Source of the DNA: an uncultured Lentisphaeria bacterium
GTDB taxonomy: Bacteria; Verrucomicrobiota; Lentisphaeria; Victivallales; UBA1829
Reading direction: 5' to 3'
Assembly: GCA_905197955.1 (NCBI GenBank)
Contig: CAJKAR010000003.1
Coordinates: forward strand, 1 to 64,000
Length of the DNA: 64,000 nt
The translations under genes and the position numbers were made by a program. Under the pieces are notes generated by a model. That model did not search any database and had not been told where the DNA came from. It saw only the letters and a list, made by a program, of their open reading frames with translations. Below, in pieces: positions 52,517 through 60,815 of this stretch (position 1 is its first letter; each line of letters starts with the position of its first letter).

Positions 52517-53272
52517 TCATCTGTTGGAAGAATCGCTCCCCGTCTCCAGCTCTTCATTATACAGGAGAATGCCGGAGACAACAAATGCCGGAATCAGAAA
52601 AACCGAAACAAACGGAATCATCATCAGCAGATACGCCGTCACCCCGAACCCGAGAATCAGACGGTTCCGCTTCCCTGCCCGCGCCTGAATCTCCCGGATG
52701 CCAAGCCCCCGGTTGAATCCGGAAGAAAACAGATACGTCAGCGCCATCCGGTATCCGATGACCACTCCCATCAGCACTGGACCGACCACCGGCAGGATCA
52801 GCGAACAGAAAAATAGTCCGACGGCAAGCAGCATCGTGACGATCGAAAACATTCCACCCTGAAACGCACAGACCAGATTCCGCTGAAACGGAAGCGGTAC
52901 GCTCATTCTTCCATACTTCTCCCGCTCCATCCGAACCACCATTCCGTCAAAAAACGGAGCCCCCAGAAGCTCATATACCGAACTCAGAGTCAGAATTGCC
53001 GCCAGCACCAGCCCCAGGAAGCAGGAGAGCGCCGCCAGCCATCGGAGCGGATGAATCACCCAGCGCAGCCACCCCGCCTGAGCTTCCGGATCCGGAAGCA
53101 AATCCAGCAGAAACGGAATTCCGTATCGGACCGCAACAAAAAACAGCACTCCATACAAAAGCAGTGTCAGCAGAAACGGAATCAGCGCATATTTCCAGAG
53201 AGAAGGACTCCTGTAAAAACAGGATATTCCTTTCAAAAGCCATCCGGCACCTCTGGAAAAATCGCCCTGCAT
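52517..53272 (-). CDS. EI24/CysZ-like membrane protein
   Basis: A 251-aa inner-membrane protein with four to six hydrophobic segments (ALIPFLLTLLLYGVLFFVAV, LRWLAALSCFLGLVLAAIL, VTMLLAVGLFFCSLILPVVG, LILGFGVTAYLLMMIPFVSVFLIPA) and the EI24-type opening GAGWLLKGISCFYRSPSLWKY. CysZ carries sulfate, but the family is broad and the substrate here is unknown. The start at MQGDFSRG is favoured over a longer frame that runs into the phosphatase gene. It follows tsaD and the phosphatase on one strand. Confidence 0.72.
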   Translation of the reverse strand: MQGDFSRGAGWLLKGISCFYRSPSLWKYALIPFLLTLLLYGVLFFVAVRYGIPFLLDLLPDPEAQAGWLRWVIHPLRWLAALSCFLGLVLAAILTLSSVYELLGAPFFDGMVVRMEREKYGRMSVPLPFQRNLVCAFQGGMFSIVTMLLAVGLFFCSLILPVVGPVLMGVVIGYRMALTYLFSSGFNRGLGIREIQARAGKRNRLILGFGVTAYLLMMIPFVSVFLIPAFVVSGILLYNEELETGSDSSNR

Positions 53273-53286
53273 TGTTTTTGTGCGCC

Positions 53287-53940
53287 TCAGGATTTCAGAA
53301 GATGATAGACAAATGCAAGAAACGAATCCGCCTTGAAATCCCATGATTCCTGCCTTGGATCTCCGAATCCCCATGCAGCGAACGCCCGTTTGCAGCCGGC
53401 AGCACGGCCAGCCGCCAGATCGGTATAATTATCTCCAAGCATCCAGCTTCGTTCCGGAGAGGAAAGCGTTTCCTTCATGACATAATGGATCTGATCGGGT
53501 TCCGGTTTCATGCGGATTTTGGTTCCGCCGCCGAGAATGGCATCAAAGCAGTCGGCGATTCCGAGCTTCTTCAGGAGCGGAACGCAGAGGACATGCGGTT
53601 TGTTGGTGGCAATGGCAAGCTTGAAACCGGCGGTTTTCAGAATGCGGAGTCCGTCGGCAACGCCCGGATAGAGAGTCGTTTTCACAACCAGCGTCTCCCG
53701 GTAACAGTCCACGATCTGTTCTTTTGCTTTTTCCACCAGAGCGGGATCCTCCTGTTCAAAAGCGCGCTCGACAAGTTTCCGGATTCCGTTGCCGACAAAT
53801 GAAACAACCGTTTCCGTCGGCAGCGGCGCCAGACCGAAACGGGCGCGCAGAAGATTGACGGCTCCTGCGATATCTTCTCTGGAATCAATCAGCGTCCCGT
53901 CAAGATCGAAAACAGCACAGCGGTTCGGATGGCTCTTCAT
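53287..53940 (-). CDS. HAD-superfamily phosphatase, Gph-like
   Basis: A 217-aa HAD hydrolase resembling phosphoglycolate phosphatase. Motif I is FDLDGTLIDS, motif II the Thr in LAIATNKPH, motif III Lys in RMKPEPD and motif IV GDNYTDLAAG, with a helical cap (NLLRARFG...). Dephosphorylates 2-phosphoglycolate or another small sugar phosphate. Its ATG is 18 bases after the tsaD stop, so the three genes TsaD, phosphatase and EI24 form an operon. Confidence 0.9.
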   Translation of the reverse strand: MKSHPNRCAVFDLDGTLIDSREDIAGAVNLLRARFGLAPLPTETVVSFVGNGIRKLVERAFEQEDPALVEKAKEQIVDCYRETLVVKTTLYPGVADGLRILKTAGFKLAIATNKPHVLCVPLLKKLGIADCFDAILGGGTKIRMKPEPDQIHYVMKETLSSPERSWMLGDNYTDLAAGRAAGCKRAFAAWGFGDPRQESWDFKADSFLAFVYHLLKS

Positions 53941-53958
53941 CTGGGATTCCGCCTTTCC

Positions 53959-55032
53959 TCAAAACGGAATCCGGAACGCATGGGGAATCCGCGCGTAGGC
54001 GTCGAGATCCAGACCGGAGAAGGCTCCAGCCCGATAGTAGCGGTATGCAAGACCGGCAATCATCGCGGCATTGTCGGTGCAGTACTTGCGCGGAGCAAGA
54101 AATGTCTGAACCTGCTTCGGCGCACCGGCGGCAAAATGATCCCGGAGATAGCCGTTGCATGCAACTCCGCCGCAGAGAATCAGGCTTTTCGCATGATAAT
54201 AGCCGACAGCATCGAAAGCCTTGGAACAGAGAACATCCACAATCGCATCCTGATACGATGCAAGCGTATCGTAAAGATCCTGTCCGGCCAGTGCCTCGGT
54301 ATTGTTGCCGCAAAGCCGCTTCGTGTGATAGAGCAGAGAGGTCTTGACGCCGCTGAAACTGAAATTGAAACGATTTTCAGGAGCAAGCGCCTTGCCGGCT
54401 CCACCCGTGAGCGAGCGGGGAAAATCGAATCGTTTCGGATCGCCGTTTCTTGCGGCCTTCTCGATGACAGGGCCGCCGGGATAACCGAGATTGAGCATTT
54501 TAGCGGCTTTGTCGAATGCTTCGCCCGCAGCATCGTCGAGCGTGGTGCCGACGACACGAGCGGTTCCGTCGGCTTCGATCAGAACCAGACTGGTGTGTCC
54601 CCCGGAAACAACCAGTCCGATCATGGGAAAGAGCTCCTTTTTGGCGAAAATATCCTCTTCCTGATCCAGAAATACGCCGTAAATATGTCCGAGGAAATGA
54701 TTAATTCCGATCAGCGGCTTGCCGAACGAGGAGGCAAATCCTTTCGCAAAGTTGACGCCGACCAGCAGAGCCGGAACCAGTCCGGGGCCGTTGGTCACGG
54801 CGACCGCGTCGATCTCCGCCATCGTAAGGCCCGATTCCCGAAGAGCCTCGTCGGTCACTCTCCGGATCGCCGTCAGATGCTCCCGCGCGGCAAGCTCTGG
54901 GACAACACCTCCGTAAACAGCATGCTTCGCGATTTGTGATGCGATCGCACTGGAAAACACTTTTCTTCCATCGACAACAACAGCCACGGCTGTTTCGTCG
55001 CAACTTGATTCAAAACCGATGATTGCGGTCAT
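53959..55032 (-). CDS. tsaD: tRNA N6-threonylcarbamoyladenosine synthase component
   Basis: Transfers threonylcarbamoyl to A37 of ANN-decoding tRNAs with TsaB and TsaE. The 357-aa protein shows the ASKHA fold motifs GFESSCDETAVAVV, VVPELAAREHL, NHFLGHIYG, VVSGGHTSLVLI, DDAAGEAFDK and CGGVACNGYLR, and the metal ligands His in HFLGH. A ribosome site AGAGG is eight bases upstream. A 19-codon leader frame stops inside this start codon (ATGA), see that entry. Confidence 0.96.
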   Translation of the reverse strand: MTAIIGFESSCDETAVAVVVDGRKVFSSAIASQIAKHAVYGGVVPELAAREHLTAIRRVTDEALRESGLTMAEIDAVAVTNGPGLVPALLVGVNFAKGFASSFGKPLIGINHFLGHIYGVFLDQEEDIFAKKELFPMIGLVVSGGHTSLVLIEADGTARVVGTTLDDAAGEAFDKAAKMLNLGYPGGPVIEKAARNGDPKRFDFPRSLTGGAGKALAPENRFNFSFSGVKTSLLYHTKRLCGNNTEALAGQDLYDTLASYQDAIVDVLCSKAFDAVGYYHAKSLILCGGVACNGYLRDHFAAGAPKQVQTFLAPRKYCTDNAAMIAGLAYRYYRAGAFSGLDLDAYARIPHAFRIPF

Positions 55033-55088
55033 TCCCTGTTCCTCTGCTTTCTGTTGAACGGTCCTCCGGGGACCTCTGATTTCTTCAT
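55029..55088 (-). CDS. 19-aa leader peptide overlapping the tsaD start
   Basis: Reads MKKSEVPGGPFNRKQRNRE with its TGA overlapping the tsaD ATG by four bases. The first bases are shared with the 78-codon frame at 57175 (MMKKSALPVG). There is no clear ribosome site, so it may be only the relic of a duplicated gene start. Confidence 0.35.
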   Translation of the reverse strand: MKKSEVPGGPFNRKQRNRE

Positions 55089-55135
55089 CCCGATAAATTT
55101 GCCAGAAAATTGAAAAAAGTCAAATGAAAAACAGG
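55078..55135 (-). repeat. Flanking direct repeat, copy 1 (upstream of tsaD)
   Basis: A 58-bp segment about 80% identical to copy 2, in the same orientation. On the minus strand it holds TTGACT, an AT-rich -10-like segment and the ATG-AAG-AAA start, so it is a duplicated promoter-and-start region. Confidence 0.6.
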
Positions 55136-55265
55136 AAAAATGATAAACAGGAAAACAATGCCGGATTACCAAAATGAAAAAAAGCCTGCCATCCACAAAC
55201 TATCCATGGCAAAGCGGCGCCGGCCTTTTCAACGCCTTCAGTTTCCTGAAAATCAATTTGCATAA

Positions 55266-55970
55266 TTAGAAATTTATGATCGGAAAATACTTAAAAAATG
55301 CTTTTTCCGAATAATTCAGGATTCCTATTTGCAAGCACCGGGAAACAGAGCGATTGAAAATGCCAATTTGAAATAAAACACCTTTTCCCTGCTCATTTGT
55401 GTTAATCAAAGCCATTTGACAAAGATAATTTTCGGCATTTTTTTTGCTTTGTTTGCTACTCAAAATCTGATTTCCTCCTAGAGATAGTTGAATACCATTC
55501 CAGTTTGATGCCGAATTCATGATTCCGGAAATTTGTGCACCATTGCCTGCATCGGATAAATTGGCGAAAATGGCTATTTGAACCCCTTCCATTTTCAGGC
55601 TCTCATTTAGAGTCGATATTTGAATGCCGTACATCTCCTCCACATTTCCATAGACCCCCGAATAAAAACCATAAACTTCTTTGGTGGACTTTTCAAAAAA
55701 CATGGCATTCCGCCATCCGATGAAAAATGATTCTGAAGGGAAAGAGTTCCCGGAAAACAGGAATCCCACTCTACCTCGCAAAGAGGAAGTGTCATTTTCT
55801 TTTTCTATGCAAGAAAGAACAAATGTCAAATGTGGAGGCAATTGCAGATACCGGGATATTGGTTCCTGAGCTAATTTATTTGTTTTGCTCTCTTGCGCTT
55901 GAATGATTAATGGTAGGGTTATTTGTAACAAGAGAATACAAATTATAAATGTAATGTTCCCTTTTATCAT
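55266..55970 (-). CDS. Exported repeat protein, GxQIxxxN motif, surface-repeat-like
   Basis: A 234-aa protein with an N-terminal signal peptide (ITFIICILLLQITLPLIIQA). The body repeats a short beta motif: GIQISTLN, GVQIAIFAN, GAQISGIMN, GIQLSLGG, FQIGIFN and LQIGILN, about 20-25 residues apart. This resembles the LA_2272-type surface repeat. Its role is unknown. Base composition is much lower in GC than in tsaD next door, and it lies in the AT-rich island with the IS3 remnant, suggesting acquisition. Confidence 0.55.
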   Translation of the reverse strand: MIKGNITFIICILLLQITLPLIIQAQESKTNKLAQEPISRYLQLPPHLTFVLSCIEKENDTSSLRGRVGFLFSGNSFPSESFFIGWRNAMFFEKSTKEVYGFYSGVYGNVEEMYGIQISTLNESLKMEGVQIAIFANLSDAGNGAQISGIMNSASNWNGIQLSLGGNQILSSKQSKKNAENYLCQMALINTNEQGKGVLFQIGIFNRSVSRCLQIGILNYSEKAFFKYFPIINF

Positions 55971-56084
55971 CTCTTGAGCTCCTTTTTAGGAATGTGTATT
56001 CAATTCATAGTCGTTTCTAAAATAAATAATACTACGTCCCATATTTTTGCTCCTCTGTTCTGGATATATGCGCCTCTCCCCTAG

Positions 56085-56433
56085 GTGGGACAACTTTTAT
56101 GAAAAGATTGGTGTAAAGACCCTTGGTTTACTATATCCCACTGTTTGCCGATTGCAAGTTCCGAAATAGACTTCATCCGGCGTCCGATATTGGAGTGCCG
56201 AATGAATCCGCCTGGAGTTGTAAAAATTCACATAATGCTGGACACCAAAGCGGAGTTGTGGCAAGCTGACACTTTATTTCAATTTCATCCTGTTTTCCGC
56301 AGATCTCATAGACAAGCCTCCGCAGACATTCCCCCTGAAAAATTACTGGTTCAACAACACTGCCGCCATCCATCTTCTCCGGCTATTCCGTCTCCGCATT
56401 GCAGAGGCATATAAAACAGGTAATCTCATTTGA
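56085..56433. other. Non-coding junction around the IS3 remnant
   Basis: Contains the transposase remnant at 56097-56246 and a possible insertion-sequence end (GTGGGACAACTTTT, 56085-56098). The rest (56247-56433) shows no confident gene; a 66-codon minus frame overlaps the remnant and looks accidental. Confidence 0.4.
56097..56246 (-). pseudogene. C-terminal remnant of an IS3-family transposase
   Basis: The last 49 codons of an rve-type transposase survive: QHYVNFYNSRRIHSALQ, then YRTPDEVYFG and the terminal PRVFTPIFS before a TAA. NFYN-RIHSAL-Y-TP-EVYF is the classic C-terminus after the last catalytic Glu. The frame closes upstream with a stop, so the catalytic core is lost. An element end-like sequence lies just beyond its stop. 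Confidence 0.75.
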
Positions 56434-56937
56434 TTATAATGTAAAAAAGACCATTTTCACTTCATAAAAATCACCCTTCCATTTCCAGAAAACAAAAATG
56501 GTAACGCTCGGCCGTTCCACTTTAGATACGGACCACGCTTGTTGAAAAAACAGCAATTCAGGAACCCTTACTTGATATTCTTTCAAAAAATGTTTATAGT
56601 CTAAAACCACCTCTTCCGAATTCATTTTCTGAATACGGTTTTGTTCCATGAACTGCGAAAACTCTTTTTTCGTATATTCTGATTCATAGAAAAAAACGGA
56701 ATCCATTTGAACGAAATGATAACCGGTCGGATTTTTCCCACAAAAGAGCTCAAAACCTCTCCACGAAATATTCTCTGCGATCGTAAAAAAATCAGCCTGT
56801 TCTTTCCGCTGTTCCAACCTGAAGTACACAGTCTGCCTGATAATAAAGATAACACAGGGGACCAAAACGACACAACCAATCATTGCACAGAAGATCCAGA
56901 GAGATAGAATCTTTTTCCCTTTTCTGCCATCTTCCAT
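56434..56937 (-). CDS. Single-span membrane-anchored protein, unknown
   Basis: A 167-aa protein: a short basic start (MEDGRKGKKI), one strong membrane helix (LWIFCAMIGCVVLVPCVIFIIR) and an extracytoplasmic domain rich in aromatic residues (FELFCGKNPTGYHFV, VTIFVFWKWKGDFYEVKMVFF). GGAGG ten bases upstream. It follows a 78-codon frame by one base and lies in the AT-rich island. No family recognised. Confidence 0.55.
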   Translation of the reverse strand: MEDGRKGKKILSLWIFCAMIGCVVLVPCVIFIIRQTVYFRLEQRKEQADFFTIAENISWRGFELFCGKNPTGYHFVQMDSVFFYESEYTKKEFSQFMEQNRIQKMNSEEVVLDYKHFLKEYQVRVPELLFFQQAWSVSKVERPSVTIFVFWKWKGDFYEVKMVFFTL

Positions 56938-56938
56938 T

Positions 56939-57175
56939 TTATATGATCCTCCGCGCAATTATAGTTTCTCCGATCCGTAATTCAAAGCGTATCAAAAAAA
57001 ACATCCGCTCCGAGTAAGAAAAACGGGCTTCCATCGGAACAGCATTGCAATACTCCGAACCATGCAAATCCTGCCGGGAAACCGCAGACGAAAAAATATT
57101 GCCATCTTCCCTCTTCTCCTGCAGAGAAATATTCTGACTTGACCAGCCCACGGGAAGTGCCGATTTCTTCATCAT
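56939..57175 (-). CDS. Possible 78-aa protein of the accessory island
   Basis: Starts MMKKSALPVGWSS and ends GETIIARRII, one base before the next gene's ATG, with that gene's ribosome site inside it. Its start shares the duplicated segment seen in front of tsaD. There is no ribosome site of its own and no family match. It may be a real coupled gene or a decayed copy. Confidence 0.35.
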   Translation of the reverse strand: MMKKSALPVGWSSQNISLQEKREDGNIFSSAVSRQDLHGSEYCNAVPMEARFSYSERMFFLIRFELRIGETIIARRII

Positions 57176-57219
57176 GATGAATTTACCAGAACATCGGGTA
57201 AAGTCAAATGGAAAACGGG
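57162..57219 (-). repeat. Flanking direct repeat, copy 2
   Basis: Second copy of the 58-bp segment with TTGACT and the ATG-AAG-AAA start, 2.1 kb from copy 1. The two copies bracket the AT-rich island. Confidence 0.6.
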
Positions 57220-57291
57220 TATTTTATGGGTTCCTCCGGACCTGAAAATATATTTGTCTATTCTTTCTTCCAAAAAAAATTCTTTCCGGTA

Positions 57292-57320
57292 TTGACAAAT
57301 TCAAAGTTCCGGATTATAAT
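57292..57320 (+). promoter_or_regulatory. Perfect consensus promoter of module 3
   Basis: TTGACA, 17 bases, TATAAT, immediately followed by the triple operator. A strong promoter that must be repressed to be silent. Confidence 0.88.
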
Positions 57321-57324
57321 TAAC

Positions 57325-57360
57325 GCAAGTACTTGCGGAAGTAGTTGCGGAAGTACTTGC
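57325..57360. promoter_or_regulatory. Three tandem 12-bp LacI-type operators
   Basis: GCAAGTACTTGC (perfect palindrome), GGAAGTAGTTGC and GGAAGTACTTGC follow each other without spacers, starting four bases after the -10 box. They fit autorepression by the LacI protein encoded next. Confidence 0.75.
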
Positions 57361-57401
57361 AATCCCCAAAACGGAATTAAAAAAAAGGAGCAGTGGCATT
57401 C

Positions 57402-58490
57402 ATGGGTACGGAGGTTCTGGCGAGTCTGAAGGACATTGCAAAAGCGACAGGCTATTCTCTGTCCACCGTTTCGCGAGTCATGAGGAGCAAGGGGGAAATT
57501 TCCGAAGCCGCCCGCAAACGGATTCACGAAGCGGCCGAACGGCTCGGTTATCACGAAAACCGTCTGATCAGCGGATTCCAGACTGGACGCTCCCGGCTGA
57601 TCGGCGTCATCTGTGACCATTCCAATCCTTTTTTCCAGAAAATTGAAACGGAAATCCAGAAACTGCTCTATCAGCGCGACTACATGGTAATCTCCTGCGC
57701 CTCCTTCAATGGAACTCAGCAGGAGGACTCCGCCCTGTTGCGCCGCCTTCTGGAACAGCGGGTCGACGGAATCATCATCGTTCCGCGCGACGATTTTGCA
57801 GACAACGATTATTTCCGCGACTTCGTTTCTCGCCGCATTCCCGTAATCTCCGTCGACCGCAAAACCAAAGCCGATATTGATTTCATCGGGACGGACGACT
57901 TTTACGGAGGCTATCTCTCCGCCCGCCATCTTTATGAAACCGGACGTCGAAATCTCGGATATCTCGCCGGTCCCGACTATGCCAGTCCGGCACGGCTGCG
58001 CCGGGAGGGAGTCGAAGCGTTTTGCCATGAACATCCCGAAATGAACGTCCGGATCATCGACCGCTGTGCCTCCATCCACTTTCCGAAAGAGCTCGTGCTC
58101 GATTTTCTGCGGATGCATCCGGAAACCGATTCCTTTGCGACCTTTTTCGACTGGCAGGCCATCTTACTCTGCCGTTATCTTTTTGAAGAAAAAATCCGGA
58201 TTCCGGACGATATCGCAGTCATGGGTTTCGGCTGCATGGAACCGGATTATGCCAATGTCTTTCCCGTCACAAGCGTCGATCAGAAGACTGAAACCATAGC
58301 GGAAAAAATCGTGGAACGTCTCTTCCTCCGCCTGGAACATGGCAGGGAGGAGCACATCCCCTCCGCGGAAATCCGGATCAAACCGGAAATCGTTGTCAAA
58401 GGCTCCACCGTCAAACAGGAAAAAGGATGTTCTATCCGCATCGGAAGCCATCCTTCACGCCGGCCCTCCAAATCCACCATAAAATCATAA
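57402..58490 (+). CDS. LacI-family repressor of module 3
   Basis: A 362-aa repressor. The N-terminal helix-turn-helix (SLKDIAKATGYSLSTVSRVMRSKGEISEAARKRI) and hinge (RLGYHENRLISGFQTGRSRLIGVI) are canonical, followed by the sugar-binding periplasmic-protein fold (VDGIIIVPRDD, RIPVISVDRKT, DFIGTDDFYGG, TSVDQKTETIAEK). The ATG at 57402 is chosen: AAGGAG lies 11 bases ahead, and the GTG three codons earlier is too close to it. The operators sit in its own promoter. The pseudopilin follows after 17 bases. Confidence 0.92.
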   Translation: MGTEVLASLKDIAKATGYSLSTVSRVMRSKGEISEAARKRIHEAAERLGYHENRLISGFQTGRSRLIGVICDHSNPFFQKIETEIQKLLYQRDYMVISCASFNGTQQEDSALLRRLLEQRVDGIIIVPRDDFADNDYFRDFVSRRIPVISVDRKTKADIDFIGTDDFYGGYLSARHLYETGRRNLGYLAGPDYASPARLRREGVEAFCHEHPEMNVRIIDRCASIHFPKELVLDFLRMHPETDSFATFFDWQAILLCRYLFEEKIRIPDDIAVMGFGCMEPDYANVFPVTSVDQKTETIAEKIVERLFLRLEHGREEHIPSAEIRIKPEIVVKGSTVKQEKGCSIRIGSHPSRRPSKSTIKS

Positions 58491-58507
58491 TCACAGGAGA
58501 TAGAATC

Positions 58508-59203
58508 ATGCGGAAAACCTTCGGAAAAATCAATCGCACGGACAAAAGGAAAAACCGGTCCTCCATTTTCACATTGATAGAACTTTTAGTCGTAATTGCA
58601 ATCATTGCGATTCTTGCCGCAATGCTTCTTCCGGCTCTGAACAAGGCAAGGGAAAGCGCACGCTCGGTCTCCTGCCTGAACAATCTCAAGCAGATGGGAC
58701 TTGCCTACGCAATGTATGCCGATCAGACCGGTTTCTGCATGCCCGCAACGCCTGCAAAAAGACACGAGGTGGATGGGAACTATAATACCTGGGAATATGA
58801 AATCACTCTGCTCCTCGGAAAGAAATCCTATCAGCAGAATATGAAGTGCCCGCTCACCCTTCGCGGAGAACAGAGCTATGGACTGAATGCGACTTCCGCC
58901 GGATACTGGGGATATGACTTCCGTCAGACACGTTCAGTTTCAACAGTATCTTCGCCATCGCAGGCGATCACCATTCCGGAATATGCAAACGGATACGGTT
59001 ATCCCTATCTGGTCTATGACCGGGCACAGATCGGACCACGTCACGGAAACGGAATGAAGGATGCCTCCGGGAAATATATCTCCGGACGCATGAATCAAGT
59101 CTATTTCGACGGGCACGCCGCTTCCGTGAACCGCGCTCTGTATTTCACCTCTCCGGCGGTGGAAACCTATGGCGTACTCCGCTTCGGATACCGGACTCCA
59201 TAA
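58508..59203 (+). CDS. Type II secretion-like pseudopilin (module 3)
   Basis: A 231-aa pseudopilin with basic leader (RKTFGKINRTDKRKNRSS), then FTLIELLVVIAIIAIL with the conserved Glu and LLPALNKARESARSVSCLNNLKQMG. The globular part ends with an NQVYFDGHAASVN block, the DGH motif shared with the other two. CAGGAGAT eight bases upstream. The frame start at 58427 is discounted because it overlaps the LacI gene. The following beta-propeller and hydrolase genes complete the module. Confidence 0.9.
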   Translation: MRKTFGKINRTDKRKNRSSIFTLIELLVVIAIIAILAAMLLPALNKARESARSVSCLNNLKQMGLAYAMYADQTGFCMPATPAKRHEVDGNYNTWEYEITLLLGKKSYQQNMKCPLTLRGEQSYGLNATSAGYWGYDFRQTRSVSTVSSPSQAITIPEYANGYGYPYLVYDRAQIGPRHGNGMKDASGKYISGRMNQVYFDGHAASVNRALYFTSPAVETYGVLRFGYRTP

Positions 59204-59246
59204 CGAAACTCAATCCATCATTGCAAACAGGGAGATATATGAATTT

Positions 59247-60812
59247 ATGAACAGAAAACTTCTTACAGCACTCTGTACCGTTCTTCCGACCCTTCTGTTC
59301 TCTGCGGAGCTGGTGCCGTTCGGAAAACTCGGACAAAGTCAGCCGGAAGGCACGGAAAATCTCCGGGAAATTGCCTGCGGAAGCACCGTCGGCGATCCGG
59401 AAGGGAACGTATGGTTCACCAACTCCGGCAGACTCTATAAACTCGCAAAAGGTGGACGATCCGCACAAAAAGTCCTCAATATGAGCGGAAAACTGATGAG
59501 CGATGGAAAAGAGCTCTTCCTTCAGCGGAACACCATAGTCTACCGCCTTCAGCGGCAGTCGGACGGCAGCGTGAAAACAATTCCGGCGGTCGACTTCAAA
59601 AGAGGCTTTAACAATACAGGTATCGCCGATGCCGCGACAAAACAGCGCTTCGGAGCCAATGTCAAATTCTTCGCGCTGGATTCCGATGCGAAAAAAGTAT
59701 ATGGATGGGATGGTTCCGGCAAATCGCTCGGCATCATTCTGGATCTGTCCGATTTCCGAAGCAAGGGCAAAGCGGTGTCAACAGGTTTTTTGCCCGGAAG
59801 CGGCTATCTGCTGATCTCCACGATGTATCCCGATATGAAGGTCTACCGCTTCGATCCGGATGGAAAACCCGCAAACGGCGGAATCTGGCCCGCCGGAGGC
59901 TGGATCTCCAATTTTTCGCTGGCGAACGGAGAACTGTGGGGATGCGGCGGAAATGCGGTCCGCTATGAAAATACACTCTCTTCGGGAAAACCGCTCGCTC
60001 TCGGCGACGGAGCGGATCAATACGCAAATTCGCTCGCCTGGGACGGAAAAAACGGATACTATCTTGCCACAACTCAGGGACTGAAGCACTACAATCCCCT
60101 CACACCACAGACAAGCGATTACCGGATCGGCGGAATCGGAAAACCCGCCGCACTCGCAATTCTTGACGGCAGAGTTCTGGCTATTTCCGGATATCAGATC
60201 ATAAGTCTCTATCTGGACGACTTTCCGGATTCCCCCTTCGGCAACACCGGCAATGAACCGTGGCATGTCGGAGCGAACTGGAGTTCAGACGCCTGCGCGG
60301 CGGTCCCGGACGGTTCCGCGTTCCTGATTCTGGACCGGCGACATAAAAAACTCTGGCGCTTCGATCCGGTAAAGACGAAGTGGGGTGACAAAACACGCAT
60401 GGTCGATCTGAAACGCTCCTTTATCAATCCCTCCGATCTGGCTTTCGCGGACGGAACGCTCTTTTTCGCAGACAATGGGAAATTGAATGTTCCAAATGAT
60501 CTGAAAGACCCCATACGCCGGGTTGACGCATTCAGCGGAAAAGAACTTGCCGTCGCTGGGAACGGATGGATCGCTCTGCTGAAAGACGGGAAAACCGTCT
60601 GGAAGAAACCGGTTCCTGCCGACGATATCGCCGTCATCGGCAATTTCATTGCTGTCGCAGGCAAAGAACTGCTCCTGCTGGATAAAAAAGGAAATACCGT
60701 GTTCCGCTCCCCGAACCGCCTCGCAACGCTTGCCGTTTCCGGGAAATGGCTCGTCGGGGCGGACCATGCGGACTTCTCGCTGCGAAGATTCAAACTCAAG
60801 GAAGGAAACTGA
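59247..60812 (+). CDS. Secreted beta-propeller protein of module 3
   Basis: A 521-aa protein with signal peptide (MNRKLLTALCTVLPTLLFSA). The body has six or so blade-like repeats (DPEGNVWFTNSGRLYKLAKGG, YLLISTMYPDMKVYRFDPDGK, GYYLATTQGLKHYNPLTPQT, LLLDKKGNTVFRSPNRLATLAVSG) typical of PQQ/NHL-type propellers. Possibly a substrate-binding or lyase-like component. GGAGA lies 12 bases ahead of the ATG. It ends three bases before the hydrolase gene, so it is made with it. Confidence 0.75.
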   Translation: MNRKLLTALCTVLPTLLFSAELVPFGKLGQSQPEGTENLREIACGSTVGDPEGNVWFTNSGRLYKLAKGGRSAQKVLNMSGKLMSDGKELFLQRNTIVYRLQRQSDGSVKTIPAVDFKRGFNNTGIADAATKQRFGANVKFFALDSDAKKVYGWDGSGKSLGIILDLSDFRSKGKAVSTGFLPGSGYLLISTMYPDMKVYRFDPDGKPANGGIWPAGGWISNFSLANGELWGCGGNAVRYENTLSSGKPLALGDGADQYANSLAWDGKNGYYLATTQGLKHYNPLTPQTSDYRIGGIGKPAALAILDGRVLAISGYQIISLYLDDFPDSPFGNTGNEPWHVGANWSSDACAAVPDGSAFLILDRRHKKLWRFDPVKTKWGDKTRMVDLKRSFINPSDLAFADGTLFFADNGKLNVPNDLKDPIRRVDAFSGKELAVAGNGWIALLKDGKTVWKKPVPADDIAVIGNFIAVAGKELLLLDKKGNTVFRSPNRLATLAVSGKWLVGADHADFSLRRFKLKEGN

Positions 60813-60815
60813 TTC

